Assembly: GCF_024666525.1 (NCBI RefSeq)
Contig: NZ_CP088294.1
Coordinates: 4,464,001-4,528,000, forward strand
Direction: 5' to 3'
Source of the DNA: Pseudomonas sp. J452
GTDB taxonomy: Bacteria > Pseudomonadota > Gammaproteobacteria > Pseudomonadales > Pseudomonadaceae
DNA: 64,000 nt
Shown: one piece after another, positions 18,794 through 29,160 of the stretch
Layout of the letters: every line of letters starts with the position of its first letter
Position numbering within the stretch: the stretch's first letter is position 1
The notes under the pieces: generated by a model
What the model was told of the DNA's origin: nothing
Seen by the model: only the letters and a program-made list of their open reading frames with translations
The model's database searches: none
Translations under genes and position numbers: made by a program

Positions 18794-21547
18794 GTGTTCA
18801 AGGAACTCGGCATCAAGGGCCGCGTGTTGCTGCTCACCCTGCTGCCCACCAGCTTGCTGGCCCTGGTCCTGGGCGGCTACTTCACCTGGATGCAGCTGGC
18901 CGAACTGCGCGCCCAGCTGCAGCAACGCGGCGAACTGGTAGTACAGCAGCTCGCCCCTCTGGCCGCGCCGGCGCTGGCTAGCAACGACGCCAAGCTGCTC
19001 GAACGGCTGGCCCAGGAAACGCTCAACCAGGCCGATGTGCGCGCCGTCAGCTTCCTCTCCAGCGAACGCCAACCCCTAGCCCAGGCCGGCCCGAGCATGC
19101 TCAGCCCGCCGCCGCAGAGCGACGGCAGCCCGCTGGTGCAGAGCGGCGGCCAGGATGCCACGCGCTTCCTGCTGCCGGTCTACGGCCGCCACCGCAGTCT
19201 GGTCAGCGAGCAGAGCGATGCAGAGGCCAACCGCCTGATCGGCTGGGTCGAGCTGGAGCTGTCGCACCACCGCACCCTGTTGCAGGGCTATCGCAGCCTG
19301 TTCGCCAGCCTGCTGCTGATCGTCACCGGGCTGACCGTCACCGCCCTGCTCGCCCTGCGCATGAGCCGCACCATCAACGAACCGCTGCGCAGCATCAAGC
19401 AGGGTGTGGCCCAGCTCAAGGACGGCAACCTGCAGACGCGTCTGCCGGCCCTCGGCAACCATGAACTGGACGAACTGGCCTCGGGCATCAACCGCATGGC
19501 CGAGTCGCTGCAGAATGCCCAGGAAGAACTGCAGCACAGCATCGACCAGGCCACCGAGGACGTGCGACAGAACCTGGAGACCATCGAGATCCAGAACATC
19601 GAGCTGGACTTCGCGCGCAAGGAGGCCCTGGAGGCCAGCCGGATCAAGTCCGAGTTCCTCGCCAACATGAGCCACGAGATTCGCACCCCGCTCAACGGCA
19701 TCCTCGGCTTCACCAACCTGCTGCAGAAAAGCGACCTGACCCCGCGCCAGCAGGACTACCTAGGCACCATCGAGAAGTCCGCCGAAAGCCTGCTGGGGAT
19801 CATCAACGAGATCCTCGATTTCTCCAAGATCGAGGCCGGCAAGCTGGTGCTGGAAAGCATTCCGTTCAACCTGCGCGACCTGCTGCAGGACACCCTGACC
19901 CTGCTCGCCCCGGCCGCCCACGAGAAGCAGCTGGAGCTGGTCAGCCTGGTCTACCGCGACACCCCACTGTCGCTGCAGGGCGACCCGCAACGGCTCAAGC
20001 AGGTGCTGACCAACCTGGTCAGCAACGCGATCAAGTTCACCCGCGAAGGCACCATCGCCCTGCGCGCCATGGTCGAGGACGAGAGCGACGACCGCGCGCA
20101 GCTGCGCATCAGCGTGCAGGACACCGGCGTCGGCCTCTCCGACGAGGATCAACGCGCGCTGTTCCAGGCCTTCAGCCAGGCCGACAACTCGCTGTCGCGC
20201 CAGGCCGGCGGCACCGGCCTGGGCCTGGTGATTTCCAAGCGCCTGATCGAGCAGATGGGCGGCGAGATCGGCGTCGACAGCACGCCCGAGGAAGGTTCCG
20301 AGTTCTGGATCAGCCTGAGCCTGCCCAAGGCCCGCGATGACAGCGAAGACCTGCCGCGCGCGCCACTCAGCGGCCGGCGCGTGGCCATGCTGGAATCCCA
20401 CGCGCTGGTCCATCAGGCCCTGATTCATCAGCTGGAAGATTGCGGCCTGCAGGTCCTGCCGTTCGCCAGTCTCGACGCCCTGCTCGAAAGCGTGGCCCAG
20501 CACCAGCAAAGCAAGCAGCCGATCGAACTGGCCGTGCTCGGCGTGCGCGTGCAGGAGCTGCCCCCGGAGCAGCTCAGCCAGCGCGTCTGGGACCTCGACC
20601 GCCTCGGCTGCAAGAGCCTGGTGCTGTGCCCGACCACCGAGCAGGCGCTGTACCACGAGAGCCTGCCGGACGCACACAGCCAGCTGCAGGCCAAGCCCGC
20701 CTGCACGCGCAAACTGCAACGCGCCCTCTCCGACCTGATCCATCCGCGCCAGCACAGAAGCGAAAGCCGCCAGCCGCTGACCAGCCGCGCACCGCGCCTG
20801 CTGTGCGTCGACGACAACCCGGCCAACCTGCTGCTGGTGCAGACCCTGCTCGGCGACATGGGCGCCGAGGTGGTCGCCGTGGACAGCGGCTACGCCGCCC
20901 TGGAAAGCGTGCAGCAGCACAGCTTCGACCTGGTCTTCATGGATGTGCAGATGCCCGGCATGGACGGCCGCCAGGCCACCGAGGCGATTCGCCAGTGGGA
21001 ACAGGAGCGCGAGCGCAGCCCGATGCCGATCGTCGCCCTCACCGCCCACGCCCTCGCCAACGAGAAGCGTGCCCTGCTGCAGAGCGGCATGGACGACTAC
21101 CTGACCAAGCCGATCAACGAGCGCCAGCTGGCCCAGGTGGTACTCAAGTGGACCGGCCTCGACCTGCGTGGCCAGGTGGTCACCAGTGCCGCCGACAGCG
21201 TGCCGGCCAGCAGTTCGCTGCAGGTACTGGATGCCGAGGAAGGCCTGCGCCTGGCCGCCGGCAAGGCCGACCTGGCCGCCGACATGCTGAGCATGCTGCT
21301 GGCCTCGCTGGCCGCCGACCGCCAGACCATCCGCCAGGCCCGCGACAGCGGTGACCGCAACGCCCTGCTCGAACGGGTGCACCGCCTGCACGGCGCCACC
21401 CGCTACTGCGGCGTGCCGCAATTGCGCGCCGCCTGCCAACGCAGCGAAACCTTGCTCAAACAAGAGAGCCCAGCCGCCCAGGGCGCCCTCGACGAACTCG
21501 ACGCGGCCATCGCCCGCCTGGCCGAGGAGGCCGCCGTCAGCGCCTGA
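18794..21547 (+). CDS. gacS: hybrid sensor histidine kinase GacS (BarA type)
   Basis: Global regulator kinase that phosphorylates GacA and so controls small RNAs of the Rsm system. The 917-residue protein has two membrane segments ([40 protein letters not shown]) around a periplasmic domain, a HAMP linker, a HisKA domain with the phospho-histidine in [15 protein letters not shown] (His294), an ATPase domain ([29 protein letters not shown]), a degenerate receiver, a receiver with Asp717 in [12 protein letters not shown], and a C-terminal HPt with His863 in [12 protein letters not shown]. The start is GTG with a GGAGA ribosome site 6-10 bases upstream. It is divergent from cysM and upstream of ldhA. 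Confidence 0.97.
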   Translation: MFKELGIKGRVLLLTLLPTSLLALVLGGYFTWMQLAELRAQLQQRGELVVQQLAPLAAPALASNDAKLLERLAQETLNQADVRAVSFLSSERQPLAQAGPSMLSPPPQSDGSPLVQSGGQDATRFLLPVYGRHRSLVSEQSDAEANRLIGWVELELSHHRTLLQGYRSLFASLLLIVTGLTVTALLALRMSRTINEPLRSIKQGVAQLKDGNLQTRLPALGNHELDELASGINRMAESLQNAQEELQHSIDQATEDVRQNLETIEIQNIELDFARKEALEASRIKSEFLANMSHEIRTPLNGILGFTNLLQKSDLTPRQQDYLGTIEKSAESLLGIINEILDFSKIEAGKLVLESIPFNLRDLLQDTLTLLAPAAHEKQLELVSLVYRDTPLSLQGDPQRLKQVLTNLVSNAIKFTREGTIALRAMVEDESDDRAQLRISVQDTGVGLSDEDQRALFQAFSQADNSLSRQAGGTGLGLVISKRLIEQMGGEIGVDSTPEEGSEFWISLSLPKARDDSEDLPRAPLSGRRVAMLESHALVHQALIHQLEDCGLQVLPFASLDALLESVAQHQQSKQPIELAVLGVRVQELPPEQLSQRVWDLDRLGCKSLVLCPTTEQALYHESLPDAHSQLQAKPACTRKLQRALSDLIHPRQHRSESRQPLTSRAPRLLCVDDNPANLLLVQTLLGDMGAEVVAVDSGYAALESVQQHSFDLVFMDVQMPGMDGRQATEAIRQWEQERERSPMPIVALTAHALANEKRALLQSGMDDYLTKPINERQLAQVVLKWTGLDLRGQVVTSAADSVPASSSLQVLDAEEGLRLAAGKADLAADMLSMLLASLAADRQTIRQARDSGDRNALLERVHRLHGATRYCGVPQLRAACQRSETLLKQESPAAQGALDELDAAIARLAEEAAVSA

Positions 21548-21624
21548 AGCCAGCCCACACCGGGCCTCTCCATTCATCGATTGGATGCAGACTGGCAACC
21601 TGCATCCCGCCTCAGGAAACCGCC

Positions 21625-22620
21625 ATGCGCATCATCCTGTTCAGCAGCAAGCCCTACGACCGCGACAGTTTCCTCGCCGCCAGCGCGCCCGCCGACTGGC
21701 AACTGCAATTCCAGGAAGCCCACCTCAACCAGCACACCGCCGCACTGGCCGCTGGCTACCCGGTGGTCTGCGCCTTTATCAACGACGACCTGTCCGCCGC
21801 CGTGCTAGAGCGCCTGGCCGCCGGCGGTACACGCCTGATCGCCCTGCGCTCGGCCGGCTACAACCATGTCGACCTCGACGCCGCGCAGCAGCTCGGCCTG
21901 ACCGTAGTGCGCGTGCCGGCCTACTCGCCCTTTGCCGTGGCCGAGCATGCGATCGCGCTGATCATGGCGCTCAACCGGCGCATCCACCGCGCCTTCAACC
22001 GCACCCGTGAAGGCGACTTCAGCCTGCACGGGCTGACCGGCTTCGACCTGCACGGCAAATGCGTCGGCGTGATCGGCGCCGGCAAGATCGGCCAGGCCTT
22101 TGCCCGCATCATGCGTGGCTTCGGCTGCACGGTGCAGCTGTATGACCCCTACCCGGTGAGCAACCTGAGCGAACTTGGCGCCCAGCAGGTCGGCCTCGAC
22201 GAACTGATCGCCAGCAGCGACATCATCAGCCTGCACTGCCCGCTCAACGACGGCAGCCGCCACCTGATCGATGGCCCGCGCCTGGCGCAGATGAAACGCG
22301 GCGCCATGCTGATCAATACCGGCCGCGGCGCGCTGGTCGACACCCCGGCGCTGATCGGCGCGCTGAAAAGCGGCCAGCTCGGCTATCTCGGCATCGACGT
22401 CTATGAAGAGGAAGCCGAGCTGTTCTTCGAGGATCGCTCCGACCAGCCGCTGCAGGACGACGTACTGGCGCGCCTGCTGACCTTCCCCAACGTCATCGTC
22501 ACCGCCCACCAGGCTTTCCTCACCCGCGAGGCGCTGGCGGCAATTGCCCGCGCCACTCTGGACAACATTGCCGCCTGGAGCGCGGGCCAGCCGGTCAATC
22601 GGGTAAGCGCCAGCGCGTGA
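21625..22620 (+). CDS. ldhA: fermentative D-lactate dehydrogenase (D-2-hydroxyacid dehydrogenase)
   Basis: NADH-dependent reduction of pyruvate to D-lactate in the cytoplasm. The 331-residue protein has the NAD loop GVIGAGKIGQAFARI, the signature LISLHCPLNDGSRHLID (reads IISLHCPL), the RGALVDT segment with catalytic Arg region, the Glu-rich loop DVYEEEAELFFED and the catalytic His in VIVTAHQAFLTREAL. The active-site Arg is in ALRSAGYNHVD. The start at 21625 yields MRIILFSSKPYDRDSF, the standard LdhA N-terminus. It follows gacS by 77 bases on the same strand, an arrangement known in Pseudomonas. Confidence 0.95.
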   Translation: MRIILFSSKPYDRDSFLAASAPADWQLQFQEAHLNQHTAALAAGYPVVCAFINDDLSAAVLERLAAGGTRLIALRSAGYNHVDLDAAQQLGLTVVRVPAYSPFAVAEHAIALIMALNRRIHRAFNRTREGDFSLHGLTGFDLHGKCVGVIGAGKIGQAFARIMRGFGCTVQLYDPYPVSNLSELGAQQVGLDELIASSDIISLHCPLNDGSRHLIDGPRLAQMKRGAMLINTGRGALVDTPALIGALKSGQLGYLGIDVYEEEAELFFEDRSDQPLQDDVLARLLTFPNVIVTAHQAFLTREALAAIARATLDNIAAWSAGQPVNRVSASA

Positions 22621-22647
22621 TAGCATTCGCGCTGATCTGGAGGACTC

Positions 22648-23085
22648 ATGGCTCTACACGACTTTCGCTACACCCTGCTCAGCCCGCAACACACCCTGAC
22701 CGAATGCCGCGCCCTGGTGCCCGGCCGTTACCAGGTCACCGGCAATGGCGGTGCCATCCAGAATGGCGACACCCTGCTGGTGACCCTCAAGGGCAGCCGC
22801 GAACTGACCCTGCGCCTGGAAGTGGAAAAGGTTCGTCGCCTGATCAATCCGCCAGGCCAGTGGGTCGCCGTAGCTACCGGCCCGGTGTTCCGCGAACTGG
22901 CTATCCTCAACTGGCAGGTGACCTGCGACAGCTGCGCCGCCCAGCTGGACTTCGAATTCGCGGTAGACGCCGCACTCGGCGAGAAGGCCCGCCCGGCCGC
23001 CGCCGATGCCCGCCTCCAGGAACTCGGCTGGCACGGCCGCAATGGCCAGCACCTTTGCCCCCGCTGCATGGAGAAAAGCGCATGA
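22648..23085 (+). CDS. hypothetical protein with C-terminal zinc-ribbon-like cysteines
   Basis: A 145-residue cytoplasmic protein I cannot name. The N-terminal two-thirds look like a beta-rich fold (RALVPGRYQVTGNGGAIQNG, TLLVTLKGSRELTLRLEVEK). Two CxxC pairs, CDSC around residue 93 and CPRC near the C-terminus, are spaced as in a zinc ribbon. A strong GGAGGA site lies just upstream of the ATG. It follows ldhA by 27 bases and its TGA overlaps the next gene's ATG, so ldhA, this gene and the META lipoprotein may form one transcript. Metal binding and any nucleic-acid role are inference only. Confidence 0.8.
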   Translation: MALHDFRYTLLSPQHTLTECRALVPGRYQVTGNGGAIQNGDTLLVTLKGSRELTLRLEVEKVRRLINPPGQWVAVATGPVFRELAILNWQVTCDSCAAQLDFEFAVDAALGEKARPAAADARLQELGWHGRNGQHLCPRCMEKSA

Positions 23086-23480
23086 AGCCCACTCTAGCCC
23101 TGCTCGCCGCCAGCCTGGTCGGCTGCGCCGCCGACCCGGTGCAACTGGAAAGCGACAAGACCTATCGGGTCGAGTGGATCGGCGAGCGTCCGCTGATCGA
23201 CCGCAGCCACCTGACCGTAACCCTCGGCGAAGACGGCCGCGCCTACGGCACCGCCGGCTGCAACCACTGGTTTGCCGCCTACACCCGTGAGGGCGACAAG
23301 CTGAGCTTTGAAACCGCCGGCAGCACCCGCAAGATGTGCGCCCCGGCGCTGATGGAGCAGGAACAGCGCTTCCTCGAAGCCTTGGGCCAGGTGCAGCGCT
23401 GGGATGTCTCGGGTATTGGCCAATTACGCCTGTGGCCGGCCGCGGGCAAGCCTATCCGCCTGTGGCCGGATGAAGGCTAA
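23082..23480 (+). CDS. META/HslJ-like lipoprotein
   Basis: A 132-residue probable lipoprotein. The N-terminus MKPTLALLAASLVGCAAD carries a lipobox (LVGC), so acylation of Cys15 is expected. The body resembles a META (HslJ-like) domain: GRAYGTAGCNHWFAAYTREG followed by SFETAGSTRKMCAPALMEQE, the usual N-x-x-x-G and MxC spacing of that fold. META-domain proteins in other bacteria are linked to heat shock or motility, but the role here is unknown. Translation is coupled to the preceding gene (ATGA overlap). About 93 bases separate it from the convergent anti-sigma gene, including a GTAGGGTGCGCCGTGCGC sequence of a kind often repeated in Pseudomonas intergenic DNA. Confidence 0.82.
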   Translation: MKPTLALLAASLVGCAADPVQLESDKTYRVEWIGERPLIDRSHLTVTLGEDGRAYGTAGCNHWFAAYTREGDKLSFETAGSTRKMCAPALMEQEQRFLEALGQVQRWDVSGIGQLRLWPAAGKPIRLWPDEG

Positions 23481-23573
23481 GTTTAGGCTGCTGTGGGTTG
23501 AGATCTTACTGACGACCACACGCCTATCCTGCCGAGGCACACCGCACAATCTGTCGTAGGGTGCGCCGTGCGC

Positions 23574-23813
23574 TTAATCCTGACGCGACTGGTTGCGCTG
23601 CTCCGCCAGGCGCTTGGCCAGCGCGTCCAGCTCGGGAATGGCCGTGTCCGGCAGCTTGCGCAGCACACCCTGAGTCACCTTCATCTGGCGAATGAAGCGC
23701 CGGCAATGGCGACACATGGCCAGGTGCGCACGCACACCCAGGCGCTCGCGCAGGTTCAACTGGCCATCGAGATAATCGCTGGAGTGGGCTACCAGTTCCT
23801 TACAGCTCAGCAT
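23574..23813 (-). CDS. zinc-finger (zf-HC2) anti-sigma factor
   Basis: A 79-residue cytosolic protein. The pattern HLAMCRHCRRF (His-x3-Cys-x2-Cys) together with an upstream Cys4 and the segment LVAHSSDYLDGQL matches the zf-HC2 anti-sigma domain, which holds an ECF sigma factor inactive. No membrane segment follows, so it is a soluble, possibly redox-responsive type. It overlaps the 3' end of the ECF sigma gene by 7 bases, the usual sigma/anti-sigma arrangement. Zinc release under oxidation is how relatives respond; this is not shown here. Confidence 0.85.
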   Translation of the reverse strand: MLSCKELVAHSSDYLDGQLNLRERLGVRAHLAMCRHCRRFIRQMKVTQGVLRKLPDTAIPELDALAKRLAEQRNQSRQD

Positions 23814-24409
23814 TGGCCGGTCTCCTCGAAATGCTCCAGGGTGGCGAACACCTTGAGCCGCGCGCGGTGCAGCAGCACCCGCACATTGGAGAGGGAAAGC
23901 TCCAAAAGATTACAGATCTCTTCCAATTCCAGGCCCTGACGCTCGCGCAGCAGCAATACGCTGGACTGCATCTCGGAGAGGCTGGCCAGGGTCTTTTCCA
24001 GGCACTGGCGCAACTCTTCCTCGCTCAGCAGGGCTTCGGGCGAGTCCTCGTGCCAGGCATTGGGCGGCGTCTGCCAGTGGCCATCGGCGGCGAAACGCTC
24101 GCCACCGACACTGCCGTGGGGCCCGGGCAGGTCATCCAGCAGCACTTCGCGGCGATTTTGCTTGAGGCGGGTCTTGGCCGTGTTGGCGGTGATGGTCAGC
24201 AGCCAGGTCTTCAGGCTGGAGCGCTGCTGGAAACCCTCCAGGTTGCGCACCACGGCCAGCCAGGCGTCCTGCACCACTTCGTCGGCATTGCGACTGCCAA
24301 CGATGGCGTAGGCCACCGCGCGCATGGCGCCCTGGTAGGTGGCGACCAGCTCGCGGAAAGCCAGTTGCTCACCGGCCAGCAGGCGGGCCAATAGCTGCTG
24401 TTCATCCAT
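23807..24409 (-). CDS. ECF-type RNA polymerase sigma factor
   Basis: A 200-residue extracytoplasmic-function sigma factor. Region 2 includes AFRELVATYQGAMRAVAYAI and ADEVVQDAWLAVVRNLEGF; region 4 has LSEMQSSVLLLRERQGLELE with the helix-turn-helix CNLLELSLSNVRVLLHRARLK. An acidic, Ser/Pro-rich linker of about 50 residues separates them. I start at ATG 24409 rather than the upstream TTG. Its stop region overlaps the zf-HC2 anti-sigma gene. The whole space between this start and the upstream gene's stop is filled by a structured element (24420-24583), so its promoter must lie inside that element or further upstream. Confidence 0.93.
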   Translation of the reverse strand: MDEQQLLARLLAGEQLAFRELVATYQGAMRAVAYAIVGSRNADEVVQDAWLAVVRNLEGFQQRSSLKTWLLTITANTAKTRLKQNRREVLLDDLPGPHGSVGGERFAADGHWQTPPNAWHEDSPEALLSEEELRQCLEKTLASLSEMQSSVLLLRERQGLELEEICNLLELSLSNVRVLLHRARLKVFATLEHFEETGQC

Positions 24410-24419
24410 AGCAAGTTCC

Positions 24420-24583
24420 AAGAAGGGTTTAGGTCGTCGCGAGCGCAGGCCAGGTGGCGAAACGTAGTAACAGCCGCAGGCTGGTCAAACAGGTGAGGAC
24501 GCGCAGCTTACGAGTTGTAAATGAGCAGTCCGAACCTGTTTTCAACGACGCATGGCCAAGCGCAGCAGACATTAACCCTTCTT
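24420..24583. repeat. nested-hairpin element, copy H2
   Basis: Outer arms AAGAAGGGTTTA (24420-24431) and TTAACCCTTCTT (24572-24583) pair with one mismatch. Inner arms are AAACAGGT (24487-24494) and ACCTGTTT (24534-24541). The core is TTAC-GAGTT-GTAA (24508-24520, with linker bases between). The linkers GCGCAG and AAATGAGCA match other copies. The right outer arm contains the stop codon (24572-24574) of the FabH-like gene, so the gene end forms part of the hairpin. Confidence 0.75.
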
Positions 24584-25696
24584 GCGCAGGATCACGCTGC
24601 CGATGGAATACCCCGCACCGAAGGAGCTGAGCACGCCCAGCGCGCCACTCGGCAGGTCGTCCTGGTGCTTGTGGAAGGCAATCACCGAACCGGCCGAACT
24701 GGTGTTGGCGTAGGTGTCGAGAATCACCGGCGCCTCGCCTTCCTCGGCATCACGGCCGAGCAGCTTGCGGGCGATCAGCAGGTTCATGTTGAGGTTGGCC
24801 TGGTGCAGCCAGAAGCGCTTCACGTCGCTGACGTTGAGCTGGTTCTCGTCGAGGTGGGCGGCGATCAGCTCGGCGACCATCGGGCAGACTTCCTTGAACA
24901 CCTTGCGGCCTTCCTGGACGAACAGCTTGTCCGGCGCGCCGATGCCCTCTTCCGCCGCGCGGTTGAGGAAACCGAAGTTGTTGCGGATGTTGTTGGAGAA
25001 CTGGGTCAGCAGCTTGGTGCCGACGATGTCCCACTGGTATTGCGAGGTGGCCAGATCGGCACGTTCGACGATCACCGCGGTGGCCGCGTCGCCGAAGATG
25101 AAGTGGCTGTCGCGATCGCGGAAGTTCAGGTGGCCGGTGCAGATTTCCGGGTTGACCATCAGCACCGCGCGGGCCTGGCCAGTCTGGATTGCAGTGGTGG
25201 CGGCCTGGATGCCAAAGGTGGCCGAGGAGCAGGCCACGTTCATGTCATAGCCCCAGCCGTTGATGCCGAGGGCGGCCTGCACTTCGATGGCCACGGCCGG
25301 GTAGGCGCGCTGCAGGTTCGAGCAGGCGACTATGACGCCGTCGATATCGGCGACGGTCTTGCCGGCGCGCTGCAGGGCTTCCTTGGCGGCGCCCACGGCC
25401 ATCTCGCAGAGAATGCCCCACTCCTCGTTGCTGCGTTCGGCAATGCGCGGAGTCATGCGCTGCGGGTCGAGAATGCCGGCCTTGTCGATCACGAAGCGGC
25501 TCTTGATGCCCGACGCCTTCTCGATGAAGGCAGCATTGGACTCGGTCAGCGCCGCCATTTCGCCGCGCTCGATGGCCTCAGCGTTGTCGGCGTTGAACTG
25601 CTGTACATAGGCATTGAAGGATTCGACCAGCTCGTCGTTGGAGATGCTGTTCGCCGGGGTATACAGGCCAGTGCCACTGATTACGGCTTTGTGCAC
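24572..25696 (-). CDS. beta-ketoacyl-ACP synthase III family protein (FabH-like)
   Basis: A 374-residue thiolase-fold condensing enzyme. The triad is intact: Cys156 in NVACSSATFG, His298 in FWLHQANLN and Asn331 in TYANTSSAGS. Such enzymes condense an acyl-CoA or acyl-ACP with malonyl-ACP. The length exceeds classic FabH (about 320) and matches a Pseudomonas group resembling beta-ketodecanoyl-ACP synthase, which brings medium-chain acyl-CoA into fatty acid synthesis; that finer assignment is from memory and is tentative. It starts with GTG (VHKAVISGTGLYTP). It lies upstream of the ECF sigma gene with the H2 element between. Confidence 0.88.
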   Translation of the reverse strand: MHKAVISGTGLYTPANSISNDELVESFNAYVQQFNADNAEAIERGEMAALTESNAAFIEKASGIKSRFVIDKAGILDPQRMTPRIAERSNEEWGILCEMAVGAAKEALQRAGKTVADIDGVIVACSNLQRAYPAVAIEVQAALGINGWGYDMNVACSSATFGIQAATTAIQTGQARAVLMVNPEICTGHLNFRDRDSHFIFGDAATAVIVERADLATSQYQWDIVGTKLLTQFSNNIRNNFGFLNRAAEEGIGAPDKLFVQEGRKVFKEVCPMVAELIAAHLDENQLNVSDVKRFWLHQANLNMNLLIARKLLGRDAEEGEAPVILDTYANTSSAGSVIAFHKHQDDLPSGALGVLSSFGAGYSIGSVILRKKG

Positions 25697-26031
25697 GGGG
25701 CGTTCCTCTTGTTCTGGGTCGTCGGCGCGACCAGTTGTGCGATAAGCCTGCAGCCAGCCGCAGGCAGAAATTCTTGGTCAAGCGAGGCGTCAGCGCCAGG
25801 CAGTGGCACGTCCCGCTTGAAAACGTCGAGTTTGCCACAGCCGGGGCCGCACCGCTGCTTCGGCAGACTGTCGGCGGGCTACCCCGGTGTAACTGGAGAT
25901 GCTTGCCACAGCGAGTGAGACACAGCAAAGAAGCAGGTATTTTCGCCAATCATGCGGCCAAATGGCGCGTAGCTCAGCACCACGACGACAGGCCTACCGC
26001 GCACAGGCATGCCCGCACTGGGCCCCGTGCG
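25697..26031. other. intergenic stretch upstream of the FabH-like gene
   Basis: About 335 bases without a credible gene. A 6-bp hairpin GCCTGC / GCAGGC is at 25746-25765. The right part approaches the phosphatase terminator. An open frame across it (25735-26070) has atypical composition, no ribosome site and no recognisable motif, so I do not call it. It must contain the FabH-like gene's promoter. Confidence 0.6.
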
Positions 26032-26064
26032 GCCCACCCGCTCGCCTTGCACGAGCGGGTGGGC
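26032..26064 (-). terminator. hairpin terminator of the lipin-like phosphatase gene
   Basis: A perfect 13-bp stem GCCCACCCGCTCG / CGAGCGGGTGGGC with a 7-base loop starts 6 bases beyond the minus-strand stop codon at 26071. A second GC hairpin, CCGCAC / GTGCGG, follows in the direction of transcription. There is no T tract, so this may be a Rho-assisted or mRNA-stabilising structure. Confidence 0.7.
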
Positions 26065-26070
26065 GACTGA

Positions 26071-27036
26071 TCAATTGCAGTTGGCGTTCGGGGTAGCCGC
26101 GACCACGGTACTGAAATGGTAGCTGTAGTCGCCGCCGACCGCCTGGGTACCACTGCTGCCGGCATGCTCGCCGATGATCCAGGTCTGCGCCTTGGGAATG
26201 CCGCCGTCGGCATAGGCGGCGATGTCGGTGGTGGCGTTGCCGTAGGCGCGCACGATGTTCAGGCCGACCTGCTCGCGCAGGTACTTCACATAATTGGTCT
26301 TGTGCGCCTGGGTGTCCGGCGGGATCGGGCCGTCGCCGTAGGGGTTGGAGCGGTAGTGCCACTGCGGGATGCCCTGATAGTCGAACCACTGGCGGGCATC
26401 CTTGGTCACCCAGTAGGGCCGGGCGGTGAGAAACACCAGTTGGTAGCCCTTGTCGCGATAGGCCTTCACCGTCTGCGGCGCGTAGTAGTAGGCCTGCGCG
26501 GTCTTGACCCCGACATAGTCGGCATAGGCCTCGAAGTCGTTGATGGTCAGGGTGCCGTCGATGTCGAACAGCACGGCCGGGCGGTTCGGGTCGACCACGC
26601 TGAGGTAGCCGTCGACCTGGCTGAGGTCGCCCTCAACCACGAAGCGCAGGCGGTACTCGCCCACCGCGCGGGTGCCGGTATTGACGTTGATCTTGCCGTC
26701 GCTGTCGGTGGTGTAGCGGCCCAGGTAGCTCCAGCCGCTCATGCCGGTACCGTACAGGTAGGCGTGCACGTACTCGCCTTCCAGATCCTTGTGCAGCACG
26801 GCGTCGTAGTCGAACTTGGCGGTAACGGTGGCGGCCTGGCCGCTACGCACCATCTGGTCGTGGACCATATGCCAGGGCTTGTACAGGCCGGCCAGCACCG
26901 TGCTGCCGAAGTTGCGAAAGCTCTTCTTCGCCGGCTTGGTGAAACTCGGCGGGTTGGCGGGGCTTTGGAAGTCGGGGCACTGGGCGCTGACCTGGGCACT
27001 CAGGGCCAGCAGGGTGAGAGCTGCGAGAACACGCAT
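26071..27036 (-). CDS. secreted HAD-superfamily protein with lipin/LNS2-type phosphatase domain
   Basis: A 321-residue exported protein: signal peptide MRVLAALTLLALSAQVSA, then a beta-rich domain (residues about 60-145, with KFDYDAVLHKDLEGEYVHAY and a YLYGTGMSGW motif), then a HAD phosphatase domain with AVLFDIDGTLT (Asp158/Asp160), the Thr motif VFLTARPYWVT and the Lys segment AHKTNYVKYL. The late loop RAYGNATTDIAAYADGGI supplies the last acidic motif. This arrangement is that of LNS2 domains of lipins and phosphatidylinositol-transfer proteins, which are mostly known from eukaryotes. A phospholipid-related substrate is a guess. It is followed by a strong hairpin. Confidence 0.85.
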   Translation of the reverse strand: MRVLAALTLLALSAQVSAQCPDFQSPANPPSFTKPAKKSFRNFGSTVLAGLYKPWHMVHDQMVRSGQAATVTAKFDYDAVLHKDLEGEYVHAYLYGTGMSGWSYLGRYTTDSDGKINVNTGTRAVGEYRLRFVVEGDLSQVDGYLSVVDPNRPAVLFDIDGTLTINDFEAYADYVGVKTAQAYYYAPQTVKAYRDKGYQLVFLTARPYWVTKDARQWFDYQGIPQWHYRSNPYGDGPIPPDTQAHKTNYVKYLREQVGLNIVRAYGNATTDIAAYADGGIPKAQTWIIGEHAGSSGTQAVGGDYSYHFSTVVAATPNANCN

Positions 27037-27485
27037 CGCTACATTTCCTTATGGTTCGTTGTTGTTATGGCGCATCCCCAAAGCGGGGAGCGCTAGAAGT
27101 TAAGCAGCGATTGTTAAGCCGACATGAATACCCAGAGCGCCACCACGCACGGCCGAGCGTGCCACGCCCGCCGACAGGCTCTGGCGTGAGGCTGGCAATC
27201 CCTTGATCGGCGCCTCGACTTTGCCGACGTGTGATCGACATCACCTATCGTCCACCACCGATCGGGCGCTGCCGAGCCGGCGCGCAGCGGATCTGAGGTT
27301 GCGGGTCGGAATCGCCCCGCAGGACGTCGCAGCAAATCTGATCCAGACTGGGTTGAGCCTGCGTCACGCAGGCAGTGCGCCACCGGGAGATGGCCGGGCC
27401 ACACCGCGAGGAAGCCCACTGCAGTACGCCCCTCTGCCGCCATAGCCCACGCACATACCGCCCTTCCACCATCGAGGATGCTGAC
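27037..27485. other. divergent intergenic region between the phosphatase and the double-receiver kinase
   Basis: About 450 bases containing no credible gene. It must hold promoters for both flanking genes. The clearest internal signal is a CRP/Vfr-like palindrome at 27230-27245. A small hairpin CCCC-AAAG-CGGGG type sequence lies near 27075. Nothing else stands out. Confidence 0.55.
27230..27245. promoter_or_regulatory. candidate CRP/Vfr-type binding site
   Basis: TGTGATCGACATCACC matches the CRP-family consensus TGTGA-N6-TCACA at all but the last base and contains the perfect inverted repeat GTGAT-CGAC-ATCAC. It lies 194 bases before the phosphatase start and 241 bases before the kinase start. 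Vfr is the Pseudomonas CRP; binding is inferred. Confidence 0.5.
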
Positions 27486-29063
<1,578 letters not shown>

Positions 29064-29160
29064 ACAGCCCGCCGCAGCCAAACGCCAACCTGCCGTGATG
29101 CCGCTGGCGTAATGGCGGTCAACGCGGCAACCTTGGGCCAGCTGCCACCGAGAGACGGAC

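Noticed and set aside
25801..25820. Sigma-54-like promoter (TGGCACG then GCTTG)
   Set aside because: The spacing and the -12 element do not match the GG-N10-GC rule with TTGCW.
25735..26070. 111-codon plus-strand frame between two minus-strand genes
   Set aside because: No recognisable motif, odd composition and overlap with the phosphatase terminator hairpin; it is treated as non-coding.
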